Assembly: GCA_963556695.1 (NCBI GenBank)
Contig: CAUWAG010000004.1
Span: 1,736,001-1,800,000, forward strand
Origin: Anthostomella pinea
Taxonomy: Eukaryota > Ascomycota > Sordariomycetes > Xylariales > Xylariaceae
Direction of reading: 5' to 3'
Length of the DNA: 64,000 nucleotides
Made by a program: the position numbers and the translations under genes. Within the stretch, counting starts at the first letter, position 1, and each line of letters starts with the position of its first letter. Shown here piece by piece: positions 55,545-64,000 of the stretch. The notes below the pieces were generated by a model. The model did not search any database. It saw only the letters and a program-made list of their open reading frames with translations, and had not been told where the DNA came from.

Positions 55545-58103
55545 TCACAGTTGGAACCCCTGAGTCAACATCTGATGGGTCATCAATTGACGGTTGACCA
55601 TCGGCAGACGTCTGCGTCCACCAAACGGTCTCTGTGGCGCTGGTTGGTGCTCAGGCTGAGTGAGACTGGGACCAACAGGTTGATGATGGCGGTGAGGCTG
55701 CTCCTTGATCACGGTCGACCCTCCTCCGCAGGCAGGGTCATTGAAGTAACGTGCCGGGTCGCCCACGACCGCATGTGTTGTTTCCACGTGGCGCTTGCTC
55801 GCATGTGTTGTTTCCGCGTGGCGCTTGCTCGTGCCACACTCTTCACACACGACCCAGACGATCTTCTCCGATGGCGTGTGTCCTTGTTTGATGGTCGTCC
55901 TGGCCGTAGTCTCGGATCTGACCCGGATTTCTGACTTGGGGGGTTCCGCGCTTTTTTGTGACGACGACAACGACGACACAGACTTGGGGAGTTCTGCGCT
56001 TTTCTGCGATGATGACAACGAGGAAACGGAAGGGGCCAATGTAGAAGGTCGTCTTCCACTTACTGATCCGCCAGTTGTCGGTGTAGAAGGCAGTCTTCCA
56101 CTCACTGATCCTCCAGTCAGGGTTGGGGTTAAGGTCCCTACTGGAGACCAGCGCTTGCTTGCCATGCTTGGGCGGTTGTCCTTGCTCCGTCTCTTCTCCA
56201 GCTCCAGCTCTCTTTCCAAGAAAGATTCCGGAAGTGGTGGCAGAAAGTCCATTTGCTCGGCGTCGTTTGTCTGGCTGTTTTCGATGTCTGGTACCTGGTT
56301 CTTAGTCTCGCTCTTAGTCCCGCCTTGCTTGCCAATGCGGAGGAACGGGACTAAAAGCAGTGCCAAGCCTGAAAACGCTGTCGTCGTGATGAACACATTG
56401 GTGTATGCAAGCTCGGGTTGGCCTCTGTCCCCCTTGCCATCGTACGAAGACCACACTGCGGTGGTGATTGCCATACCGAGTGGAACAGCAAGCCGGCTGG
56501 TGATTTGAAGAAGCGAAGCCCCTATCGAATGGTGCTTGAGTGGAAGAGAGGATAGTATGTATAGCTGGCGTTTAGTCAGCTTCGTTGTCATGATACCGGC
56601 AGTTATATAGAAGTGGCTTACAGATCCAACGTTCATGGTCCAGTCAAGTCCAACGGTGCTCAACATGAGCGATGGCAATATCCAAATCAAGTGGTAGTTC
56701 CCATGCTGCAAGAACATGAGCAACACATTGCTCAGCACCGTAGCAAATGCAGCGACTGTAATCAGGAAGGTTCCCGAAACTCGGTGCATGATCAAGCCGA
56801 CAAGAGGGCTGAAAAGTAGACCGACTAGAGCTTGCGGCAATAGTCTCACGGCAACGTCGAATGGACTGAGACCCTCGATCTCTTGCATGAACATTGACAC
56901 CCAGAATAGCTGAGAGTAATATGACATGGAGACACTGAGTGTGCAAAGAACGACCTAAGAATCGTCAGCCCTGTCTGCGAATCACCATAGTGCATGATCT
57001 CACCAGTGTCACATTCCAGTTATCCCATATTGACGGGGGGATCATGGGGCTCTTCGTGACAGTCTCCCAAAGAATGAATAATCCAAGCGAAAGCGCTCCC
57101 AATATCAGCAGGAAGATGACCGTTGGTGTCTTCCATGGCTCTGGACCTTCTGGTCCTATGGTGAGGGACACGGTCAGTAGCAGAATGCCTGCGATGAGCA
57201 AAATCAACCCAAGCCAGTCGAAATGTAGCAGCTCGGATGGCCTCTTGAGATCTAAGATGATCAGGGGCGAGTGTGGCTCGGTTAGCAATTCCAACTCGGG
57301 TTTCTCGTAGGAGTCTTCCGGCTCGGAGACCTTAGGGACAAATGCCCAGGCGAGAGCCGAGACGATAGCGTACAGTGCTCCTAATGCAACAAAGGGGGCT
57401 TTCCAACTCAACTGGAGCTCAAGCGCTCCTGATCCAAGACCGCCTATGATCGTCGCTGCCGGGGTTCCCATCAGGAAGGACGAGAAGACCAAATTCTTGC
57501 GACGAGACGAGACCGGGTATACGAGGCTCAGAATGCCGACAGCGATGGGAATGTTGGCAGCGCAAGCAAGGCCTGTTAGCCCAGAGATGATGTCAAGCAC
57601 GGTGCCGTTCGTCGAGAACGACGTGCATGCCACCAACATCCCGAAGATTATCAGACTGGTTATCAGAAGCGCCTTGCGTGGCAATAGGCGACATGTATCA
57701 GCGACGTGTCCCAAGGGCAGCAAGAAAGCACCAGTCGTCAGTCTACAGCCGTGTCAGCAAGTGCTTCCAGTCGTCTCCAGGACAAGGCTTCCGCATACCC
57801 TGAGCTCGCTGTAGACCAAGCCATTTGTGCTGGTGTCATGTCCAGGGATTCTCCTATGGACGCGACGACAACCACGGTGGATCGTTGGAGGAAGACTGGC
57901 GTGGCCGCGGCGAAAGCGATGAGGGCAACGAAGAGACATTCGTGGGCGGCGTTCTTCAGGCATTCAGGCCGGCTTCCAGCAGGCAGAGGAATTCGAGTCT
58001 CGAAACCCGTAGCTTCGTCGTTGAGACAGACATCGTGGAGGTCGTCGGGAGTTGGTTCTGGGGATGCGTGGGAGAAAGCCCAGGGCTCTTTGTCGAGAGA
58101 CAT
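55545..58103 (-). CDS. MFS multidrug-type transporter with long repetitive tail
   Basis: Four exons (57799-58103, 57004-57742, 56622-56954, 55545-56564), total 2397 nt, 798 aa, with introns of 49-57 nt. It is a DHA2-like drug:proton antiporter: MAWSTASSGLTTGAFLLPLG in helix 1-2, LPRKALLITSLIIFG, AANIPIAVGILSLVYP, the helix-5 antiporter-like stretch GTPAATIIGGLGSGALE, and up to 14 hydrophobic segments ending near PFLRIGKQ. About 250 hydrophilic residues then follow, far more than the family norm, and contain three tandem duplications of 14, 16 and 10 residues (see repeats). The tail is Ser/Thr/Pro-rich, basic and His-rich at the end. Likely plasma-membrane export of toxic or secondary compounds. 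The tail may be regulatory; its reading frame is certain because all duplications are multiples of three. Confidence 0.88.
55771..55830. repeat. 30-bp tandem duplication in MFS tail
   Basis: Two adjacent 30-mers beginning GCATGTGTTGTTTCC differ at one base; each encodes a ten-residue unit of the type SKRHAETTHA on the minus strand. Confidence 0.9.
55933..56028. repeat. 48-bp tandem duplication in MFS tail
   Basis: Two 48-mers starting GACTTGGGG with several differences, encoding a 16-residue unit containing SVSSLSSSQKSAE. Confidence 0.9.
56040..56123. repeat. 42-bp tandem duplication in MFS tail
   Basis: Two 42-mers starting TGTAGAAGG, diverged at a few sites, encoding a 14-residue unit with TGGSVSGR. 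Confidence 0.9.
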
Positions 58104-59846
58104 TCCGATGATTTGGTAGAAGGTTGAACAGTGTAAAGCAAGGACACAGGCACTGAAGTAGCAAAGCTATAGTAGGTGGTAGAGAGGTTCGCCAAAAAGC
58201 AGCGCTTGGAACGAGAGTAAGCTGGTTGGTTCGATTGGGAGATGAGACGCTGTCAACCTGAAATGGCCCGAGCTGACTTGGACGGTGTGAAGAGACAGGC
58301 AGGAAGTAACTCCCACATCGTGACATCGTGCGCTGGCAAGTGCGAGTGCGGTTAGGTTCCTCGCAACTTGGGAGGCACAGATGGAAGCGGCGACGTACAA
58401 CAATAGTAGGGCCACCTTTAAACATGCTGGCAGGTGTGTTCATCGCTCTTTGATAGCATTAGCCATGAAGTTGGTGATATATCGCTCATGATATTTGTGA
58501 TGGCCTTGGACCTTGCGTGCATTTGAGATTGCTTGATTTCTATTTGGCCACTATCTGAAATCTACTCGACCTGCGTGATGTTCCCCCGTTCCAGACTCAT
58601 CGCCAACGCTGACATGTACTCGTCCTTCCAGACTCAGAACTCCCACCAGGATATCCTACGTGTCGTTGCTCCGTGCTTCAAGCGTCCTGCTCTAAACTGA
58701 TTCATGTACGTAAGGTAAGTCAAGCCCACAAGAGTCTCTTGTAAATGACTGTAGATAGATGGAGGGTCATTGACATACTTCGGACTATCAGAACCTTGCC
58801 ACGCCGAAGTCGTCGCAGAAGCTACCAAGGGAAGCGACGTGGTGAAAATGGGGTTTCGATATTCACAGACCACGTTGACGATAATCATGATGACCGGAAA
58901 ACAGCCACTAGAGAGGCTCAAAAGACACCGACAGCTTCACTCGTTCTGGGACCATTGACGATGCAAGTCTCGATCTCGTCGATTTTCGGCTCATCGTGGT
59001 TCCAGACCATCGTCAGTGGGACCTCATAATTGATCGTGGCGCCGACTTTTGGATACCGCGGCGTTTCTGGTCAGGCTTGACCTTGATCCTGGGGTTCTCA
59101 CCTATGACCTTGGTCGACCATTGACTTGAGTTCGATATTATAGCGGCCTCAACTTCAGGGGCCAGGCTGTATGATTGCCCCCTTTCCCCGCGCCCACCTG
59201 GACTACGTCGGATCTACGCAACGGGTTCATTGCTGGCGTACATGCGAGATAACTTTACCTGTATTCCAGTGTGAACACTTGACGCCAACCCGGCATCGTA
59301 AGGCGCTGGGTGTATCTCAATGCGGGCACTAGTTCGCACAAAGCGCATAACAATTGACCTCGGGAAGCAATTAGGCCCGATCCTCACATGAAGAGTGGGA
59401 CTGGAGTTGACGATGATGTGTTGCTTCCAGGTCCAAGGTTGTCAGCACTTGACTCATATAGGTTTGAAGGCGCATGCAACTACGTAGGTATCTACCTCAT
59501 ATTTCCCCCTTTGAGGTATGTTACACCTACTTACCTGATGCGGAGTGCACTTTCCTTGCACTGCTCATCTCGGGATCGTTGCAGTTGCCAGATATATCTC
59601 CCCAGATGTTTGCACGGGAAGGAGTCGCACCGTTCTAAAACACTCCCGTCACCTGCTCTCGCGGGCCGCTGCATGGAGATCTCGAGTGCAAACAGCCCGC
59701 CGTGTCTCAAGTCTTCCCAGCTCAATACCCAAGCCTCAACCACACATCAGACCACACGAGAGCAACCGAAGTACACATCCACAGCTCTACAACACTGCAG
59801 CCAGAAACACCCCCACAAGACACATCAGACACGGCCGACACACAAG
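58104..59846. other. Intergenic region, no supported gene
   Basis: 5' region of the MFS gene on one side and a CT/CA-rich leader of the small secreted protein on the other. No domain-bearing frame. Confidence 0.5.
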
Positions 59847-60290
59847 ATGCACGCACTCAGCCTCCTCGGTCTCCTCTGCACCTCGACACTCGTCGAGCTC
59901 GCAACGGCAACGGCCCCCCTCTTCACCGTCATGGTGGCACCCTTCCCCAACTCCACCAACACGACCAGCGGCACCAACACAACCAGCGGCAGCAACAGCA
60001 CCGACACGCCCATCCCATGCTTCCCCTTTGAGGATCCCGACTGCTGCATCGACTATGCTGTCTGCCAATGCAATAACGGTAAGTCCTCGTTCCCGCACAT
60101 CCGGTCTGCGACGAGTTGAAGCTGACTGTTCCTGCCTACCTACCTAGGCAGCTTCTACACGACCAACCAGCAATACGGGGCCCGGAGCATGTGCCACCCG
60201 CCTGGCAGCTTCCAGTACGGAGAGGACGTCAGCTCCGTTCCGGGCTTTTGCTGCTTGGACATAAAGATGGCACACAATATTCTGGCTTAG
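59847..60290 (+). CDS. Small secreted Cys-rich, N-glycosylation-rich protein
   Basis: Two exons (59847-60078, 60148-60290), total 375 nt, 124 aa, with a 69-nt intron whose acceptor lies in a CCTACCTACCTAG run. The signal peptide MHALSLLGLLCTSTLVELAT is followed by a Thr/Asn/Gly-rich spacer with at least four N-x-S/T sequons. A compact C-terminal module of about 60 residues with eight cysteines follows, including two CC pairs (PDCCIDYAVCQC, GFCCLDI). Eight Cys with paired CC are seen in hydrophobins and many effectors, but the spacing does not fit a hydrophobin clearly. No family is recognised; it is a candidate effector or surface protein. Confidence 0.75.
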
Positions 60291-60517
60291 GTGCATAAGT
60301 GGCCATCGTGGAGGGTCCGAGGATAGGGCGGGCAATGGGCATAGGGTATATGGGAGTTGAACGAGAACGATTGCTCGAGCAGATCATTATGAGGCAATCT
60401 CGCACGCTTTTTGGACCAGCGACACAGCTGTGGCGGTTATCATTCCAACTTAGTAATTTGGGGTTAGAGATTCGATGGTTTTTGATTTCGAGAGCTCGCA
60501 CAATTAAAGCCTACTAT

Positions 60518-61898
60518 TCATCTTGAGACATCCGCTAAAGTTACATCGCCTTTCTTGCGCAGTGCCACGAAATATGCCTCCTTCGATTCCTGAGAGAGGT
60601 GTTAGACATGGGAGAAGTAGTGATTGCAGGCCAACTTACGTTTCTTGACGATTCGGGCTTCTCGCGATGGACCTTGCCGAACATCTTCTTCAACTTCATC
60701 TCGAGATCTTTGTCCTCGGCGCCTTGGTAGAACTTGCACACGAAGTGTCCACCGGTCCGTAGAGTCCCGCTTGCAAACTGTAATGCTGCCAGACAGAGGT
60801 CCTACATGAGTCATGGTCAGCAAATCAGCTCATCCCGTACACACACATATGCCCCTCGTATCAGAACGTGGATGACTCACCATACTACCCGCGTGGTCAC
60901 GGAAACTCATGCCGCTCGTGTTCATCATCCTAGAATACGGGTTACTCAATGTGTTGCTGGAAAAGCCCGAAGTTTGCATCCAGGGTGCTGACATGTCGCT
61001 TAGAACCACCTGGAATCCACCAGTCAGCGCATAACCCAGGACACACAACCAACCGAGCATTGATTGTCTTGATTGTCATACATCGATGAGCTTTCCATCA
61101 TTCTCCGGCAGTGCCGGCCAATCCGAATCGACCGACTCGGCCCGCTCGGCATCGATATAGCTTTGCCGTTCCATGATTTTCATGTCGTCCTCTTCCTCTG
61201 AGGTCTCGGACGCGGGGGGACTTGGAGGTTTCCGACCGGCGAATTCCACGAGGTATTCCTTCACGAGGTTCTGGACACCCGGATTCAGGAAGTTGCCCTG
61301 GATAGTCGACACTCCCCTCGGCGGCTGTGCCGGGATGATGTCGATGCCGACAACGCGTCCGTTCGGCCTCGTCCGTTCCACGGCAACCTGAACGGGATGA
61401 GCGGGGTTTGTTCGCAAGCAGGGTTCGCACTCATCTTACCTGGGACCAGCTACCTGGCGCGTAACCCTTTGAATCTTCAGCATCGCACATCGAGCTGCGA
61501 GCGAGGCACTCACCAGATCCAACACAGTCTGTCCTTTCTTAAACAGCCTGTACTTCGAATCCATCTGTACGCGACGGTTGTCAGTTCTGACACACATCTG
61601 CCCACGCTGTGCTCATCCATCAACTCACCTCGAGTAGCTTGAACGCGGCGCGGCTCTTCAGGCCCTGCACCTTGGCCTCCCGTGCGAAATAGTCGCTGCC
61701 CTGACGTTGCTTCCATCTCGAATTCGACGCAGCCCATCGTACACTCCCCCCAGCGACCCGCGCAGGGGGTGTGAACTGCGCGAGAGACCCGCCGACAGGG
61801 ACAGGTCGTGCAGCAGCTGTCACAGCTGCCACTGCAGCCGGCCTCACGAGCCGTCCATGGCAAGGCGCTGCAGCAGCCCTGAGCAGCAACGCGTGCAT
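60518..61898 (-). CDS. MRM2: Mitochondrial rRNA 2'-O-ribose methyltransferase (FtsJ family)
   Basis: Seven exons (61629-61898, 61514-61564, 61440-61466, 61082-61387, 60881-61009, 60640-60801, 60518-60589) total 1017 nt, 338 aa. The N-terminal 50 residues are Arg/Ala-rich without acids, a mitochondrial presequence. The RrmJ K-D-K-E tetrad is visible: SRAAFKLLE, VVLSDMSAPW, GGHFVCKFYQG and SKEAYFVALR. The SAM motif is encoded across three exons, VLDL | GYAPGSWSQ | VAVERTRP, the middle one only 27 nt. A low-complexity insert (PPSPPASETSEEEDD) occurs after VEFAGRK. It methylates the large mitochondrial rRNA (U2791 in yeast 21S) needed for mitoribosome assembly. Confidence 0.93.
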
Positions 61899-62699
61899 GA
61901 ACAAGAGATCTCAACGGAAGGCGGTCATACGCGATCCGATGTGAAGTGGGCAATGAACGTGATGGGAGACATGGGGAATGCTGGAGTCGATGATGAAAGC
62001 CTCTTCGTTCAGTGAAATTGGCAGTGCCCGATTCGGACATGTAAGCGTCGAAGAGGCATAATCCCGCTATATACATAGGTACATCAACCAGCATTGTATA
62101 TTTGTTTATCGGTGCTACCCACGCAGCCAAGAAACTGGACAAACTCCATTCCGCCCACCGTGACATGGACATTAAACACCACCAAAAGATGTATCGATCC
62201 ATCGCACCACTCAAGTGATTGGTCTCTCCAGATTTGGCTCTGTCTCTCTGGATTATCTGGTCAGAATAGGGACGCGGCCAGGTCTTATTACAATTTACCG
62301 GAGCTACCGGGACTGCCAGGTCATGTTCATCTCGATTCTCCGCGACAATTGAGCCAGCAGACCTGGTTAGCAAGGGCTATCGTGCAGGTGGCCACTCCAC
62401 CGAATTGCCCTTGAAGCATCGCTAAAATCAGGTGACTTTGCTAATTATTCCGTATCGTGTCCCGAATCCCGGTAGGCGGCAGGATCTGGAGATGTCAGCA
62501 ATCCCTCAGCTTGGCTCCACTCTATGAAGATGAACCCCTTATTAATAAAAGGTAGCGTGCGTCCGCTCCCCGAGCTCACAAGGCTGGGCGGCTCTCTCAT
62601 TCCTCTAGAAGTCCCAAGTCGGAATCACAGTAAACTCGAGGCCGGATAGATACCTTACCCTACGTTAACAAGTTGCACGTATTCAGCAAAGGGCCCAAA
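61899..62699. other. Divergent intergenic promoter region
   Basis: Between MRM2 (minus) and the terminal membrane-protein gene (plus). No gene is supported. Confidence 0.5.
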
Positions 62700-64000
62700 A
62701 TGGCGCGGACCAAGACGCCCAGGAAGGCAAAGGCCGCCAAGCCATCGTCGCCATCATCAGCATCAGCAACAGCATCAGCATCATCCAAGACCTCGCGGCC
62801 GCTCACGGGGCTATACGTCGCCATCTTCGCCGCCATCTCGGGCCTCTGCCTGTGGATCATGCGCATCGAGACGGTCCTGGCCGACGTGCCGGCCAATTTC
62901 ATGCCGCAGGTCGAGGCGGCGCGCTACGACAACGGCCTGCCGATGCGCACGCGGTACACCGGCGTCGCGGCCCTCGACGACACGTTCCGCTACCTGGTGC
63001 TGTCGTTCATCGCGGGCCCCGCGGGCTGGGACGACGGCGTGCGCCTGCAGCAGATCCATTTCTTGGTCAATTTCTTTGCCGTCGTTTGCGTGTGGAATGT
63101 CGAGGCGTGTCGGCGGCGGAACGCAGGGAGGCTTATTAGTTAGTGAGTTACTCCCTTCTCCATCTCCATCTGCATCTACATCCACATGATCAACATGCTC
63201 GCCTGTGATACAAAAATGTCACATGGTCGATATGGTGTAATCTAGAAGAACAAGTCCACTGACAACCCGCCCAGCACGGCCATCTTCGCATGTTTCTACC
63301 AGACCGTAGGCGGCGCCGTCATCATCCCGCTCTACTACCTGGCCTACACGCTCAGCTCATCGAGCAACGCATACTACACCTCCGGCCGCGAAGTTGCCCT
63401 GCCCTACGCGCGGGGCCTGCTCTTCGCCGCCGTCGTGGGCTACCTCGTGCCCACCATCGCCCTGTACATCCCCTGGTTCAGCTTCGAGACGACGCAGCTG
63501 CTCACCATGGTCTGGCAGCCCGCCCCGCTCTTCGTCAACTTGCTGCTCTTCCTCTCGTCCCTCATCCTACCCTCATCCTCATCCTCATCCCCATCCACCT
63601 CTTCCACCACCACCTCATCCTCATCTTCCACCACCCCCTCCAAGCCCAAGAAAAACGCAGACATAAAGCACCTCAAGCGCCTTTATCTCATCGCCGGCCT
63701 AATCAGCGCCCTAACCCACCTCACCACGCTCTACTTATCCCTAACCTCATCCCCCTCCAACCCTTCACTCGCCCTCCGCCGCATCTTCCTGCCCTCTACC
63801 ACCTCCCGCCGCGACAGCACCGTGCTCGGGCTGCACTACATCTTCCAGGTGGACTGGTGGGGCATCTTCGCGCCGACGCTGCTGTGGGCCTGGGTCGCCG
63901 TGTGCGACGTGATGCGCATACTACTAAAGCCAGCCGGCGGCGACAAGAATAACCACAACAACAATGCGTCGTCGCTGCTGGCCGCGGTTTATATCGCCTG
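62700..64000 (+). CDS. Polytopic fungal membrane protein, 3' end cut by window
   Basis: Exons 62700-63142 and 63275 to the window end are joined by a 132-nt intron (GTGAGT...CCCAG) in phase. A basic, Ser/Ala-rich start (MARTKTPRKAKAAKP) precedes helix 1 (LYVAIFAAISGLCLWIM). Further hydrophobic segments are FRYLVLSFIAGPAGWDD (loop), IHFLVNFFAVVCVWNVEACR, GGAVIIPLYYLAYTL, GLLFAAVVGYLVPTIALYIP, QPAPLFVNLLLFLSSLI, LYLIAGLISALTHLTTLYL and GIFAPTLLWAWVAVCDVMRI. A Ser/Thr simple-sequence loop lies at about 63560-63640. The pattern resembles uncharacterised fungal membrane proteins related to the AtmA/PaxA group of indole-diterpene clusters, but I hold this weakly. The C-terminus lies beyond 64000. 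Confidence 0.7.

Noticed and set aside
55545..58103. The repetitive MFS tail being a mis-called intron or separate gene
   Set aside because: The frame runs unbroken from the last helices to the stop and every tandem duplication is a multiple of three, so the tail behaves as coding.
61510..62373. 287-codon minus-strand frame overlapping MRM2 exon 1 and its upstream region
   Set aside because: The MRM2 frame carries the catalytic motif and correct splice phase here; the long frame reads through introns.
1..64000. CRISPR arrays, bacterial operons or ribosome binding sites
   Set aside because: No spaced direct repeats; intron-bearing genes and fungal families show this is eukaryotic DNA.

Overview
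This window reads as nuclear DNA of a filamentous ascomycete (Pezizomycotina, probably Sordariomycetes). The reasons are short 47-130 bp introns with GT(R)AGT donors and CTRAC-type branch sites, families largely confined to filamentous fungi (HET domain, SesA-type N-terminus, fungal rhodopsin-like membrane receptor, cytochrome b5-acyl-CoA dehydrogenase fusion), very AT-rich islands of the kind left by repeat-induced point mutation (RIP), and solo LTRs. Species cannot be called from sequence alone.

Layout. 1-3.5 kb is a transposon graveyard: a tRNA-like element, a truncated LTR, three solo LTRs that each keep an exact 5-bp target-site duplication (TSD), and RIP-like AT-rich filler. 4.7-5.9 kb holds a SesA-type gene with an in-frame TAG. 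7.0-9.1 kb is a C2H2 zinc-finger regulator (minus). 9.2-19.9 kb is gene-poor, with one unrecognised gene at 14.7-15.5 kb and a second AT-rich island at 15.9-17.7 kb. 20-26.4 kb carries a rhodopsin-like seven-helix protein, a SAM-dependent O-methyltransferase and a nine-exon sugar transporter. 27-40.3 kb is accessory: a BCS1-like AAA ATPase with two in-frame TAGs, an F-box protein, a small membrane protein with a frameshift, a secreted Cys-rich protein, a frameshifted prolyl aminopeptidase, a frameshifted HET-domain gene and an unrecognised gene. 41.8-64 kb is more conserved: ATG2 (autophagy lipid transfer), a flavin amine oxidase with an in-frame TAA in its N-terminal part, cytochrome b5-acyl-CoA dehydrogenase, a 14-helix-type MFS exporter with a long repetitive tail, a small secreted Cys-rich protein, mitochondrial rRNA methyltransferase MRM2 with a 27-nt micro-exon, and a membrane protein cut by the window end.

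The most striking pattern is that otherwise intact reading frames carry single lesions at conserved places: four in-frame stops at SesA, BCS1-like and amine oxidase, and three one-base frameshifts at the prolyl aminopeptidase, HET and small membrane protein genes. All four stops could come from a CAR codon by C to T at CpA, as RIP makes them. The UAGs could alternatively be targets of the A-to-I mRNA editing known from sexual stages of Sordariomycetes, and the indels could be assembly errors. Exon structures given here were derived by hand from splice signals and reading phase; where the total length is a multiple of three this is stated.
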